Origin: Streptomyces zingiberis
GTDB lineage: Bacteria; Actinomycetota; Actinomycetes; Streptomycetales; Streptomycetaceae
Reading direction: 5' to 3'
Assembly (NCBI RefSeq): GCF_012034935.1
Contig: NZ_JAATEN010000004.1
Coordinates: 62,001-126,000 of the forward strand
DNA: 64,000 nt
The position numbers and the translations under genes are program-made. A model generated the notes under the pieces. The model saw only the letters and a program-made list of their open reading frames with translations. It made no database searches and was not told the DNA's origin. Of this stretch, positions 40,832 through 50,240 are shown piece after piece. Positions within the stretch are counted from its first letter, which is position 1. Each line of letters opens with the position of its first letter.

Positions 40832-42505
40832 TCAGGCAGTTCGCGACGGGTCTCCGGGCGCCGCCGGCGCCGGGCGCCCGATCGTCAGTACGGGGCCGCC
40901 CGGATCGGCGAAGAAGTCGGTCCCCTTGTCGTCGACCACGATGAACGCGGGGAAGTCCACGACCTCGGCCAGCTGGACGGCCTCCATGCCCAGCTCCCCG
41001 TACTCCAGCGTCCGCAGGGACACGATGCAGTCCTGGGCGATGCGGGCGGCCGGCCCCCCGATGGTGCCGAGGTAGAACCCCCCGTGGCGCTCGCACGCGC
41101 GGGTGACCGCCGCCGACCGGTTCCCCTTGGCCAGCATCACGAGGGATCCTCCGGCCGCCTGGAACTGTTCGACGTACGCGTCCATGCGTCCGGCCGTCGT
41201 CGGCCCGAACGAGCCGGACGGCATGCCCTCGGGGGTTTTCGCGGGGCCGGCGTAGTACACCGGATGGTCACGCAGATACGCCGGCATGGCCTCCCCGCCG
41301 TCGAGCCGCTTCTTGATCTCCGCGTGTGCGAGGTCGCGCGCGACGACGAGCGGCCCCGAGAGGGAGAGCCGCGTCCCGACCGGATACCGGGAGAGTTCCT
41401 GCCGGATCTCACGCATCGGCCGCGCCAGGTCGACGGGGACCGCGTCCCCGGCGAGGCGCGCCGTCTCGTCGGGGAGGAACCGCGCCGGGTCGGGCTCGAG
41501 CCGCTCGAGGAAGACGCCGTCCGCCGTGATCTTGGCCAGCACCTGCCGGTCGGCGGAGCACGACACGGCGATCGCCACGGGGCAGGATCCCGCGTGCCGG
41601 GGGAGGCGGACGACCCGCACGTCGTGGCAGAAGTACTTGCCCCCGAACTGGGCCCCGAGCCCCAGCTCGCGGGTGATCTCCAGTACCTCGCGTTCGAGTT
41701 CCACGTCGCGGAATCCCCGCCCGGAGAGGTCACCCCGCACTGGCAGGGAGTCGAGATAGTGTGCGGAGGCGAGCTTCGCCGTCTTCAGCGCCGCCTCCGC
41801 CGAGGTGCCTCCGATCACGACGGCCAGGTGGTAGGGCGGACACGCGGCGGTTCCCAGCGCTGCGATCTTCTCGCGCAGGAACGCCGGCAGGCTGTCGCGG
41901 TTCAGCAGTGCCTTTGTCTCCTGGTGGAGGAAGCTCTTGTTGGCGCTGCCGCCGCCCTTGGCCATGAAGAGGAACTCGTAGGCGTCCTGCCCCTCGGCGA
42001 GGATCTCGATCTGGGCGGGCAGATTGGTCCCGGTGTTGCGTTCGTCGTACATGGTCAGCGGGGCGAGCTGCGAGTGGCGGAGGTTGAGCCGGTCGTAGGC
42101 GCGGGCGACGCCGAGGGAGAGGTGGGCGGCGTCGTCTCCGTCGGTGAGCACCCGCAGACCGCGCTTCGCCATGATCAGCGCGGTCCCGGTGTCCTGGCAC
42201 ATGGGGAGGGTGCCGCCCGAGGCGACGGCCGCGTTGCGCAGCAGGTCGGTGGCCACGTAGCGGTCGTTGGGACTGGCCTCCGGATCGTCGACGACGGCCC
42301 GCAGCTGCCGCAGGTGCGAGGTCCTCAGCAGGTGCGCCATGTCGCCGAAGGCCCGTTCGGCCAGTGCCACGAGTGTCTCACCGGGCACGGTCAGGAAGGT
42401 GCGGCCGAGTGCCTCGGCCCGCGACGGCGCGGGCAGGTCGAGGCGGAGGTACTCGCACGCGTCCGGACCGCGTTGGAGGATCGGCGCGTAGGTGAACTCA
42501 TCCAC
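40832..42505 (-). CDS. class I fumarase / mesaconase, [4Fe-4S] hydro-lyase
   Basis: A 557-residue single-chain class I fumarate hydratase (FumA-like alpha plus beta domains). The three cluster ligands are conserved: Cys103 (PMCQDTGTA), Cys222 (AACPPYH) and Cys316 (AVSCSADR). The C-terminal half has GPTTAGRMD and KGNRS. Streptomyces normally also uses a class II fumarase, so a dedicated copy here is notable; class I enzymes can hydrate mesaconate to (S)-citramalate. GTG 42505 overlaps the CitE-like stop by 8 nt, with GGAGGGG upstream. Substrate preference is inferred from neighbours. Confidence 0.9.
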   Translation of the reverse strand: MDEFTYAPILQRGPDACEYLRLDLPAPSRAEALGRTFLTVPGETLVALAERAFGDMAHLLRTSHLRQLRAVVDDPEASPNDRYVATDLLRNAAVASGGTLPMCQDTGTALIMAKRGLRVLTDGDDAAHLSLGVARAYDRLNLRHSQLAPLTMYDERNTGTNLPAQIEILAEGQDAYEFLFMAKGGGSANKSFLHQETKALLNRDSLPAFLREKIAALGTAACPPYHLAVVIGGTSAEAALKTAKLASAHYLDSLPVRGDLSGRGFRDVELEREVLEITRELGLGAQFGGKYFCHDVRVVRLPRHAGSCPVAIAVSCSADRQVLAKITADGVFLERLEPDPARFLPDETARLAGDAVPVDLARPMREIRQELSRYPVGTRLSLSGPLVVARDLAHAEIKKRLDGGEAMPAYLRDHPVYYAGPAKTPEGMPSGSFGPTTAGRMDAYVEQFQAAGGSLVMLAKGNRSAAVTRACERHGGFYLGTIGGPAARIAQDCIVSLRTLEYGELGMEAVQLAEVVDFPAFIVVDDKGTDFFADPGGPVLTIGRPAPAAPGDPSRTA

Positions 42506-43337
42506 GGGTGTTCCCCTCCGTGAAGCGGCGGCTCCGGTCGAGGACGCGGTTCGCCCGGGCGACGACGGGCGCGTCGGTCATCCGGCCGTCCACCACGAAC
42601 ACGCCGCCGCCCGCGCGGCCGGTGACCTCGCGGGCCCAGGTGATCTCCGCGGCCGTCGGCGTCATGACGTCGTTGACCACCGGCACCTGGAGGGGGTGGA
42701 CGCAGAGTTTCGCGTACAGGCCCAACCGCCTCGCCCGCCGGCTGTCGCCGCGGACCCTGACCGGATCGCGCAGGTCGGTGGTCACCCCGTCGACGGGGCC
42801 GGGGAGCCCCGCCGCCGCCGACGCGAGCACCAGGCGGGAGCGCGCGTACCGCAGCGCCTCCTCGTCGTCGGGTTCCACGCCCAGCTCCGTGGCCAGGTCG
42901 ACGGTGCCCAGCGCCGCGCGCACCACCCCCTCGGCCCGGCACAGCGACTCGGCGTTCACCAGGCCGGCCGCGGTTTCGACCAGCGGGATGACGGGGACCG
43001 GGCAGCGCGCCTCCGCGTGCACGCGTCCGATGCCGGCCGGGCTCTCGCACTTGGGCAGCACCACCGCGGCCGCAAGCCCGGCGACGGCGCCGATGTCCGC
43101 GCCGAACCCCTCGGTGCCGGCCGGGTTCACCCGCACCACGGCCGGGCCGCCCCGGCCGAGCCAGGCGCGGGCCGCCTCCCGGGCCGCCGTCTTCCGCTCC
43201 GGTGCGACCGCGTCCTCGAGGTCGATGACGACGGCGTCCGCACCGGAGTCCACCGCGCGGTCGAAGAGCTCCGGGCGGTCGCCGGGGACGAACAGCAGAG
43301 AGCGGGCATGGGAGAGTGCATCCAGATCGAGTTTCAT
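42498..43337 (-). CDS. CitE-like lyase (malyl-/citramalyl-CoA lyase candidate)
   Basis: A 279-residue HpcH/HpaI aldolase-family TIM barrel. It shows [14 protein letters not shown], the Mg2+-binding [13 protein letters not shown] and the later acidic ligand in [10 protein letters not shown], and KLCVHPLQV near the C-terminus. Such enzymes cleave malyl-CoA, citramalyl-CoA or 3-hydroxy-3-methylglutaryl-type CoA esters to acetyl-CoA plus a 2-oxoacid. The AAAGGA before ATG 43337 lies in the tiny 17-bp divergent gap to the CoA-transferase gene. Confidence 0.9.
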   Translation of the reverse strand: MKLDLDALSHARSLLFVPGDRPELFDRAVDSGADAVVIDLEDAVAPERKTAAREAARAWLGRGGPAVVRVNPAGTEGFGADIGAVAGLAAAVVLPKCESPAGIGRVHAEARCPVPVIPLVETAAGLVNAESLCRAEGVVRAALGTVDLATELGVEPDDEEALRYARSRLVLASAAAGLPGPVDGVTTDLRDPVRVRGDSRRARRLGLYAKLCVHPLQVPVVNDVMTPTAAEITWAREVTGRAGGGVFVVDGRMTDAPVVARANRVLDRSRRFTEGNTRG

Positions 43338-43362
43338 GCATTATCCTTTCTTTCATGCATGA
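43334..43362. promoter_or_regulatory. paired ATGCAT palindromes over both divergent start codons
   Basis: TCATGCATTA (43334-43343, near-palindrome) and TCATGCATGA (43353-43362, perfect palindrome) are 19 bp apart centre to centre and contain the start codons of the CitE-like and CoA-transferase genes. They could be sites for the GntR regulator encoded nearby. Confidence 0.5.
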
Positions 43363-44554
43363 TACTTCCGGATCGGCTCTCCCGGTCGCCCCGTACCGGC
43401 GCGACCTCCCGTTGCGCGGCGTCACGGTCGTCTCCTGCGAACAGGCGGTCGCCGCCCCGTTCGCGACCCGGCACCTCGCTGACCTGGGGGCCCGGGTCAT
43501 CAAGATCGAACGCCCCGGCCGGGGTGACTTCGCCCGCGACTACGACGAGACCGTGCGAGGGATGTCGAGCCACTTCGTCTGGCTGAACCGGTCCAAGGAG
43601 AGCGTGGCGCTGGACCTGAAGGACCCCGGATCACGCGAGGTCATGACCGCCCTGCTGGAGCGGGCCGACGTGTTCGTGCAGAACCTGGCGCCCGGCGCGG
43701 CCGGCCGCCTGGGCCTCGGCGCGGCGGACCTGCGCGCCCGGTGGCCGCGGTTGATCACCTGTTCCGTCAGCGGGTACGGAACGGCCGGCCCCCTGCGGGA
43801 CGCCAAGGCGTACGACCTGCTGATCCAGTCGGAGACGGGTCTGGTGTCGATCACCGGGACCCAGGACGAACCGGCCAAGGCCGGCATCCCCGCCGCGGAC
43901 ATCGCCGCCGGCATGTACGCCTTCTCCGGCATCCTGGCCGCGCTCTACGACCGCCGCCACACCGGCGTCGGCACCGCGCTGGACGTCAGTCTCTTCGACG
44001 CCCTCATCGAGTGGATGGGGTATCCGCTGTACTACGCCGGCCACGGTGGGGACGCGCCGCAGCGCACCGGCACGAGCCATGCGGCGATCGCTCCCTACGG
44101 CACGTTCCGGGCCGGCGACGGGACGGACGTCGTGCTGTCGGTCCAGAACGAGCGCGAGTGGGAGGCGTTCTGCTCGATCGTGCTCGAGGACTCCGGGACG
44201 GCCGCCGACCCCCGGTTCGCCACCGGAGCGCTGAGGGTGCGCAACCGCGGCGAGCTCGACGCCCTGATCCAGGACCGCCTCACGGTGCTCACCGGTGAGC
44301 AGTTCCAGGCGCGGCTGGAGCGGGCGGCGATCGCCCACGCGCGCCGGCGCGACCTCCACGACGTGCTGGGCCACCCTCAGTTGAGCGAGCGGGACCGCTG
44401 GCGTGAGGTCGACTCCCCGGCCGGCCGCATCCGGGCGACGCTGCCCCCGATCGGCATGGAGGGTGTCGAGCCGCGGATGGACCGGATTCCCGCGGTCGGC
44501 GAGCACACCGACACCGTCCTGGCCGAGCTGGGGCTCACCCTCCGGCGTTCATGA
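43355..44554 (+). CDS. class III (CaiB/BaiF) CoA-transferase
   Basis: A 399-residue CoA-transferase with the interlocked-ring family features: LPLRGVTVVSCEQAVAAPFA at the start, LADLGARVIKIERP, the catalytic Asp expected in the ALDLKDPG/LLERADV region (about residues 85-110), and a small C-terminal domain. It would move CoA to a hydroxy-dicarboxylate such as citramalate or malate, making the substrate of the divergent CitE-like lyase. ATG 43355 lacks a Shine-Dalgarno, which suggests a very short leader. A GTG at 43316 would overlap the CitE gene. Confidence 0.9.
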   Translation: MHDTSGSALPVAPYRRDLPLRGVTVVSCEQAVAAPFATRHLADLGARVIKIERPGRGDFARDYDETVRGMSSHFVWLNRSKESVALDLKDPGSREVMTALLERADVFVQNLAPGAAGRLGLGAADLRARWPRLITCSVSGYGTAGPLRDAKAYDLLIQSETGLVSITGTQDEPAKAGIPAADIAAGMYAFSGILAALYDRRHTGVGTALDVSLFDALIEWMGYPLYYAGHGGDAPQRTGTSHAAIAPYGTFRAGDGTDVVLSVQNEREWEAFCSIVLEDSGTAADPRFATGALRVRNRGELDALIQDRLTVLTGEQFQARLERAAIAHARRRDLHDVLGHPQLSERDRWREVDSPAGRIRATLPPIGMEGVEPRMDRIPAVGEHTDTVLAELGLTLRRS

Positions 44555-44632
44555 TCGCCGGGGCGCCGGGGGGTGGACGGGGCCGCCGCCGCTACGATGA
44601 TGCCCGGTGTGCCGAGCCGTGAAGGATACGAC

Positions 44633-45316
44633 GTGCGACCACAGCAGCCGCTGGGTACCAAGCGGGACCAGATCGTCGAGGACCTGCGCCGGCTGATCCT
44701 CTCCGGTGAGATCCGCCGCGGCGAGCGGCTCCGTCAGGACGCGCTGGCCGAGCGGTTCCGGACGAGTATCACGCCCGTGCGGGAAGCGTTCAGCATCCTG
44801 GAATCCGACGGGCTGGTCGTCTCGGAGCCGCACCGCGGCGTGCGGGTCGCGGCGGTCGACCTCGCCCGGGTGGAGACCGTCTACGTGCTGCGCCGGCTCG
44901 CCGAGCCCTATGCGATGCGCCGGGCGACGGTGCGGGTGTCGGCGCTGGACATCCGCACCGCCGAGACGCTCGTCGACTCCATCGAACGGGCGGGAGCGGT
45001 GCCCGACGCGGAGGAGGTCCGCCGGCTCAACCGGGAGTTCCACTTCCTCTTCTACGAGCGCTGCGGCATCCCTGGGCTGGCCGACCACATCGCCTCACTG
45101 TGGACCTCGTTCCCCTGGGATGTGCTGCTGGGGTCGCCCGAGCGGCTCCGTGCCTCGGAGCGCGAGCACCGGGAGATCCTGCGTGCTGTCCGGTCGGGTG
45201 ATCCCGACGCGGTGGCGGCGTCGGTCGAGACGCATCTCAGGGAAGGTTTCCTGGCGGTGACCGCGCGGCTGGGCGGCGACGGCACCACCGATCCGTTCGA
45301 CGACGGCCTCGGCTGA
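44633..45316 (+). CDS. GntR family regulator, FadR/FCD subfamily
   Basis: A 227-residue repressor or activator: N-terminal winged helix (TKRDQIVEDLRRLILSGEIRRGERL then ITPVREAFSILESDGLV, residues 9-65) and a helical FCD ligand domain (about 80-215) with metal or acid-binding His residues (NREFHFLFYE, EHREILRAV, ETHLREG). Such proteins sense organic acids. GTG 44633 has AAGGA 6 nt upstream, better than two earlier ATGs. It is 78 bp behind the CoA-transferase gene and probably regulates the CitE/CoA-transferase divergon. Confidence 0.88.
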   Translation: MRPQQPLGTKRDQIVEDLRRLILSGEIRRGERLRQDALAERFRTSITPVREAFSILESDGLVVSEPHRGVRVAAVDLARVETVYVLRRLAEPYAMRRATVRVSALDIRTAETLVDSIERAGAVPDAEEVRRLNREFHFLFYERCGIPGLADHIASLWTSFPWDVLLGSPERLRASEREHREILRAVRSGDPDAVAASVETHLREGFLAVTARLGGDGTTDPFDDGLG

Positions 45317-45320
45317 CCCG

Positions 45321-45947
45321 TCAGCCCTGTCGCTCGAGGAGGCCGTCGAAGGTCAGGTCGAGCAGCTGGGTGTACGCCTCGGCGAGGTCGAACGGTGCCT
45401 CCTGGTCGGAGCCGCCGATCCACTCGTACAGAATTCCGAAGTAGCCGCTGTAGAGGATCGTGGCCACGCGTGCCGGGTCCGTCCCGGGGCGGAGCTCGCC
45501 GCGTTCCTTCGCCCGGGCGGCGATACCCCGGAACACTTCGACCAGGAGGTGCGGGTCGACGTCGAACGGGCCTCCGGACTCGCGCCAGCCCTTCAGCATG
45601 CGGATCACCAGCGGGCGTTGCGCCTGGTTGATCGTCACCAGGGCATGGAAGTAGTGGCGCAGAACATCCTCGAAGGAATGCCCCGCCACCACCTCCTCGG
45701 ACACCTCGCGCCGGACGAACAGACGGCGCCGCCGTCCCCACTCCGAGATGAAGTCCCGTTTGCGGGGGAAATGGTTGTAGGCGGTCTTACGTGCGACGTC
45801 GGCCCGCTCGGCGATCTCGTCGACCGAGGTCTCCAGGAAGTCGGACTCGAGGAAGAGCTCGCAAGCGGCGTCGTAGAGGCGATCGTGCACGTCCTGCCAG
45901 CGCCGCTGGCGGCGGCCGTTGGCCGGCGCGGCTTGCTCAACGCTCAT
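45321..45947 (-). CDS. TetR family transcriptional regulator
   Basis: A 208-residue regulator. The helix-turn-helix (SVDEIAERADVARKTAYNHFPRKRDFI, about residues 41-67) is of TetR type; the C-terminal domain is helical and binds an unknown ligand. ATG 45947 is preferred to GTG 45971 because GGAG is 6 nt upstream and the longer form has no ribosome site. A TACACT-ac-AGTGTA operator lies 37 bp upstream, and a second copy lies before the FAH gene, so it probably represses itself and that operon. It is convergent with the GntR gene, 4 bp apart. Confidence 0.9.
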   Translation of the reverse strand: MSVEQAAPANGRRQRRWQDVHDRLYDAACELFLESDFLETSVDEIAERADVARKTAYNHFPRKRDFISEWGRRRRLFVRREVSEEVVAGHSFEDVLRHYFHALVTINQAQRPLVIRMLKGWRESGGPFDVDPHLLVEVFRGIAARAKERGELRPGTDPARVATILYSGYFGILYEWIGGSDQEAPFDLAEAYTQLLDLTFDGLLERQG

Positions 45948-45983
45948 ACCCGTCTCCGTGTCGTCGCTCACGCGGTCATGATA

Positions 45984-46001
45984 ACTACACTACAGTGTAA
46001 T
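45984..46001. promoter_or_regulatory. TetR-type operator before the TetR gene
   Basis: The core TACACTacAGTGTA with AT-rich flanks has the same arms and 2-bp centre as the site at 40771-40794. This indicates autoregulation. Confidence 0.8.
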
Positions 46002-46361
46002 TTCATCGGCCCCTTCGAGGGCCGCCGGAATCGGCCAACTGATCGTGCCGTCAGGGTGGTTGGGTTCCGGAGCGCTGGGGGCCGGACCGCTGCCGATAGC
46101 GTTCCCCGGCCGTCCGGCGGGCACCCGAACGCCTTCGGGCCGGCCCTTACGGGCCCCGGCGCTCACCGTCCGGCGCGGCTGGTGCGGGCCGGTGCGGCCG
46201 GGGTGGTCCCGGGCACCGGCCCGCGGACCCGGGCCGCCCGGCGGGGGTGGAAGGGCGGCCCGGGCGTCTGAGGGGCTGACCGCGGCGGGTGGCGGCCGGC
46301 CGGGTGACGGCGCGGCGGGCCGGGGCCCGGGTGGCCTCGCGGTGCGCCGGTCCGCCGGGGC
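46002..46361. other. intergenic region left of the flavin monooxygenase gene
   Basis: No gene or clear terminator is recognised beyond the TetR operator at its left edge; GC-rich with several partial dyads. Confidence 0.5.
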
Positions 46362-48110
46362 TCAGCCGGGCACGGCCGCCGGTGGCCGGGAGGCGCGCCA
46401 CCGCCGGTACGGCAGCCACGGCGGGAGTTCCCGGCCCGGGGGCACCGAGAGCGCCGCCTCGTAGTCCTCCCGGCCGATCTCCGCGGTGGCCAGCAGGGTG
46501 TCCCGGTCGGTGAGCGGCAGCGCGGCGAGGATCCGGTGCCGGACGTGGTCCAGGTCGACCAGGCCGTCGAAAGCGGCGGGCCGCGGGACGGCCGGTCCCT
46601 CCGGGCGCAGCCGGGAGGGCGCCACCGTGCCGGACACCAGCCGCCAGTAGGCGGCGAACCGGGTGTGCGGGTCGGGCAGCGTGCCCGCGGCGAGTCCCAT
46701 GCGGACGGTCTCCAGCCAGCAGTCCAGGTGGGCGCGTTCCCCGGCGCGCGCCGCGGAGCCCGCCGCGGTCCGCTCGCACCAGGCGGCCCGCCCGGCGGCG
46801 TCCGGCAGCTCGGCCCGCCCGCCGAGGACGGCCAGCACCCAGCCGGCGACGGCCTCGACGTAGGGGCAGGCGGCACCGAACCCCTCGGCGCCGGCGGGGA
46901 CGCCGATGACGGCGAGGGTCGGGTCGCGGCGGTGGACGTGGTGGCCGTAGAGGTCCTCCGGCCGGAAGTCCTCGATGAAGCCGTGGTCCGGGGCGGCGTA
47001 CCCCAGGCAGAGCACCACGTCGTCGTAGGAGCGCTCCGTCCGGGTGGTGCCGTCGGTCAGCACCGCCGCGCCGTCCGGGGTGAACCCCCCGAACGCGGGA
47101 CGCGGCCGGATCCGGCCCCGGTAGACCCGGGGGATCACCTTGTCGTTGATGTGGACGGCGCCGTGGAAGCCCTTCCGGGGCAGCAGGCCCGTCTCCCGGT
47201 ACATCGCCATGTACTCGGGCAGCAGGTCGCCCAGCCACTCCAGGTAGTCACGGTAGGGCAGCTCCTCCAGGGCGATCCGCCCCGCGTACGAGAAGAGCGC
47301 GTCGTTGTAGACACCGCCGCAGTCCCGGGGCAGGAAGAGCGGCCTGGTCCGGAGCGACCAGTCCACGCGGGCCCCGGCGTCGGAGAGTTCGGCAGCGATG
47401 TCCGCGCCGCTGACCCCGCCGCCCACCACCAGCGTCCGCCGCCCGGCGAAGCCCTCCGGGCCCCGGTAGGACTTCGCCGTCCACACCCGCACCGCGGCGC
47501 CGGGACCCGGCATCCGGTCCGGCAGCCGCGGTTCCCACAGCTCGCCGACGGCGACCAGCACCGCGTCGAACTCCTCGGTGGCCGGGGCGTGCCCGTCCCG
47601 TTCGGCGGTCACCCGCCAGCCGCCCCCGGCCCGCCGGGCCACCCGCGCCACGCGGTGGCCGAAACGGCAGCGGGCCAGGACCCCGAACCGCTCGGCGTAC
47701 GCCCGCAGATAGGCGTGGACCTGCGGCAGGGTGGGGAAGTCGGCCACCCGTTCCGGCGGGAAGTCGGAGAAGGGGAGGCTCATCCGCGAGTGCTGCATCC
47801 GTACGCCCGGGTAGGCGCCGCCGGACCCCGGATCCCAGACGCCGCCCACGTCGGCGTTGCGCTCGTACACCACGACCTCGTGGCCCTCGGCGAGCGCCTG
47901 TTTGGCGGAGGTGAGGCCGGCCGGCCCGGCGCCGATGACCGCGATCCGCGCACTCCTCCCGGCTCGGGGGAGGAGCGCGGAGCGGCGCGGGGCCGTCCGG
48001 GGCCCGGCCCCGGCGTCACCCGGTTGCGGTACCGGTGGTGGTCCCCCGGGAAGGGACAGGCCGGCGGACGGCGGGGGTGACGGGGCGGGTGGCGGTGCGG
48101 CGGGTGGCAT
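46362..48110 (-). CDS. flavin-containing monooxygenase (FMO-like)
   Basis: A 582-residue NADPH/FAD monooxygenase. FAD-binding GxGxxG is IAVIGAGPAGLTSA (about residue 56), and the NADPH site is TLVVGGGVSGADIAAE. The FMO fingerprint FxGxxxHxxxY is not intact: the equivalent stretch reads VRVWTAKSYRGPEGFAG, with no His. A long C-terminal part (about 400-582) includes a metal-site-like Cys/Trp segment. The first 50 residues are Pro/Ala-rich and the ribosome site is weak, so the true start may be a little downstream of 48110. Substrate unknown. Confidence 0.82.
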   Translation of the reverse strand: MPPAAPPPAPSPPPSAGLSLPGGPPPVPQPGDAGAGPRTAPRRSALLPRAGRSARIAVIGAGPAGLTSAKQALAEGHEVVVYERNADVGGVWDPGSGGAYPGVRMQHSRMSLPFSDFPPERVADFPTLPQVHAYLRAYAERFGVLARCRFGHRVARVARRAGGGWRVTAERDGHAPATEEFDAVLVAVGELWEPRLPDRMPGPGAAVRVWTAKSYRGPEGFAGRRTLVVGGGVSGADIAAELSDAGARVDWSLRTRPLFLPRDCGGVYNDALFSYAGRIALEELPYRDYLEWLGDLLPEYMAMYRETGLLPRKGFHGAVHINDKVIPRVYRGRIRPRPAFGGFTPDGAAVLTDGTTRTERSYDDVVLCLGYAAPDHGFIEDFRPEDLYGHHVHRRDPTLAVIGVPAGAEGFGAACPYVEAVAGWVLAVLGGRAELPDAAGRAAWCERTAAGSAARAGERAHLDCWLETVRMGLAAGTLPDPHTRFAAYWRLVSGTVAPSRLRPEGPAVPRPAAFDGLVDLDHVRHRILAALPLTDRDTLLATAEIGREDYEAALSVPPGRELPPWLPYRRWRASRPPAAVPG

Positions 48111-48670
48111 GGGCGTGCTTTCTCCGGTCTGCCGTCGGATGGACGGGTCGAAGCCGTCGGCCGGCTCCGGCGGTACCCCGCCTCGCGGTCCCCCGGTCGC
48201 GACGCCGACGGGGTGCCGGGCGTCGTGGAACCGGCGGACGGCGGGGGCCGGTGACGGTGGTGCCGGCGCGGGCCCGCATCTCCCCGAACGGCATCCCCGC
48301 GACGGCGCCGGGCCGCCCCTTCCCCCGAACCCGGCGGCAGGGGTGGATGCAGCCCCCGCTCCGGGCGGGTCGGGCCGCGCACGGCGCCGGGCCGAGAGCG
48401 GCCGTCGGCGGCCACCTCGGCCCGCAGCCCCTGTGAGGTCCCCCGGGCGGGCGGCGGGACCGGCGGCCGGTGGGGCCCGCCGAACGAGGCCGGGCTTCCG
48501 CACCCTCCGCGCCGTTCCCCGCGCCGGGCCCCCGTCGGGCCGGTCCCCGGCGGCGCCGTCGCCGCCGGGGTGCCCGGTCTGCCGCCGGCGCCGCCGCTCG
48601 TGCCGTTCACGCGTCCCCCGTTCGTGCGGCGCGCCTGCCGGGGCCGGACCCGCCGCGATGGACCGGCGGA
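48111..48670. other. 560-bp spacer between GH1 and flavin monooxygenase genes
   Basis: No supported gene. All long frames here are continuations or shadows. The sequence is GC-rich and Pro/Gly/Arg-coding in every frame. No CebR box. Confidence 0.5.
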
Positions 48671-50101
48671 TCAGATGGCCTGCTCCGCGGGCAGGTCGTT
48701 GCGGAGCGCGACACCCCCGTACCACAGGGCGCTGTCCTTGGGGATGCGCAGCTGGGTGTCGAAGTCGACGTGGACGATGCCGAACCGCTTGGCGTATCCC
48801 TCGGCCCACTCGAAGTTGTCCAGCAGCGACCAGAGGAAGTAGCCGCGCACGTCCACACCGGAGGCGATGGCCTGCTGGACGGCGCGCAGGTGGCCGTCGA
48901 CGTAGGCGATGCGGGCCTGGTCGTGGACCTTGCCGTCGGGCGAGACGACGTCGTCGAAGGCGGCGCCGTTCTCGGTGATCAGCATCTTGAGGCCGGGGTA
49001 GTCCCGGTTGATCCGCTCCAGCTGGGTGCGGAGCCCCTGGGCGTCGATCTCCCAGCCGATGTCGGTCAGCGGCCGGCCGCAGGAGAGGAAGCGCACGTCC
49101 TGCGCGCCGGGCCAGCAGGACGGCCCGTCGGCGGCCTCGCCACCGCCCGCGACGTGGTACGAGGTGTAGTAGTTGACGCCCAGGAAGTCGATGGGGGCGC
49201 CGATGAGCGCCTCGTCGCCCTGCTGGATGTGGCCGGTGCCGCAGACCCGCTCGACGTGGGCCAGGATGTCGGCCGGGTAGCGCGCCTGCATCACCGGGTC
49301 GAGGAAGATGCGGTTCTGGAGGATGTCGATGCGGTGGGCCGCGTCGAGGTCCGCGGGGTCCTCCGAGGCGGCGGACACCGGGTAGAAGTTGAGGGTGGTG
49401 CCGATCTCGATCTCGCCCGGGGCCGCGGCGCGCAGCGCCGGGACGGCCAGCCCGTGCGCCAGCAGCAGGTGGTGGGCGGCGACCAGGGAGCCGGGTGGGT
49501 CCTGCACCCCCGGTGCGTGCTTGCCCTCGCCGTAGCCGAGGAAGGCGGCGCACCAGGGCTCGTTGAGCGTGGTCCACAGCCGGACCCGGTCGCCGAGCGC
49601 CTCGCGGACGGCCCCCGCGTACTCGGCGAACCGGTACGCGGTGTCCCGGTCCAGCCAGCCGCCCCGGTCCTGGAGGGCCTGCGGGAGGTCCCAGTGGTAG
49701 AGGGTGACCGCGGGCTCGATGCCGCGTTCCAGCAGCGAGTCGACCAGGCGCCGGTAGAAGTCGAGGCCGCGCTGGTTGGCGGGGCCGCTGCCGTCCGCCT
49801 GGATGCGCGGCCAGGAGACGGAGAACCGGTACGCGCCGAGCCCCAGCTCGGACATGAGCGCGACGTCCTCCGGGTAGCGGTGGTAGTGGTCCGCGGCCAC
49901 GTCCCCGGTGTCACCTCCGGCGACCCGTCCGGGGGTGTGCGCGAAGGTGTCCCAGATGGACTGTCCGCGGCCGTCCGCGTCCGCGGCGCCCTCGATCTGG
50001 TAGGCGGAGGTCGCCACACCCCAGAGGAAGCCGGTCGGGAAGGCGGCGGCCTGAGGCGCGGCCTCAGTCACCACAGCCGTCTGTTCATCCTGCATTGTCA
50101 C
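48671..50101 (-). CDS. GH1 beta-glucosidase, cytosolic, CebR-linked
   Basis: A 476-residue intracellular beta-glucosidase that hydrolyses cellobiose and cello-oligosaccharides. The acid/base is Glu181 in TTLNEPWC, the nucleophile Glu377 in LITENGA; FLWGVATSAYQIEG and [13 protein letters not shown] are GH1 signatures. There is no signal peptide, so it acts on imported substrate. Two CebR boxes precede it (50156 and 50241). GTG 50101 has GAGG 7 nt upstream; ATG 50095 is the alternative. It is transcribed away from cebR and is one of three GH1 genes in the locus. Confidence 0.94.
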   Translation of the reverse strand: MTMQDEQTAVVTEAAPQAAAFPTGFLWGVATSAYQIEGAADADGRGQSIWDTFAHTPGRVAGGDTGDVAADHYHRYPEDVALMSELGLGAYRFSVSWPRIQADGSGPANQRGLDFYRRLVDSLLERGIEPAVTLYHWDLPQALQDRGGWLDRDTAYRFAEYAGAVREALGDRVRLWTTLNEPWCAAFLGYGEGKHAPGVQDPPGSLVAAHHLLLAHGLAVPALRAAAPGEIEIGTTLNFYPVSAASEDPADLDAAHRIDILQNRIFLDPVMQARYPADILAHVERVCGTGHIQQGDEALIGAPIDFLGVNYYTSYHVAGGGEAADGPSCWPGAQDVRFLSCGRPLTDIGWEIDAQGLRTQLERINRDYPGLKMLITENGAAFDDVVSPDGKVHDQARIAYVDGHLRAVQQAIASGVDVRGYFLWSLLDNFEWAEGYAKRFGIVHVDFDTQLRIPKDSALWYGGVALRNDLPAEQAI

Positions 50102-50155
50102 GTCGGGACCTCATCAACAGCGGTCGAATACGGCTCGCAGCGCGCCTGCGAGGTG

Positions 50156-50169
50156 TGGGAGCGCTCCCA
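50156..50169. promoter_or_regulatory. CebR box, GH1 proximal
   Basis: An exact TGGGAGCGCTCCCA, 54 bp before the GH1 start codon. Confidence 0.92.
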
Positions 50170-50240
50170 AATCCGAGCGGGGAAAGGCAGGCTCGCGGGC
50201 CGCGTGCATGGGCGGATGGACGAGGAGGGGATCGGCCTTC

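Noticed and set aside
46362-49577. A 1,071-codon minus-strand frame spanning the flavin monooxygenase and part of the GH1 gene
   Set aside because: Only the last 582 codons look like protein; the rest is the wrong frame of a clear GH1 gene plus a spacer.
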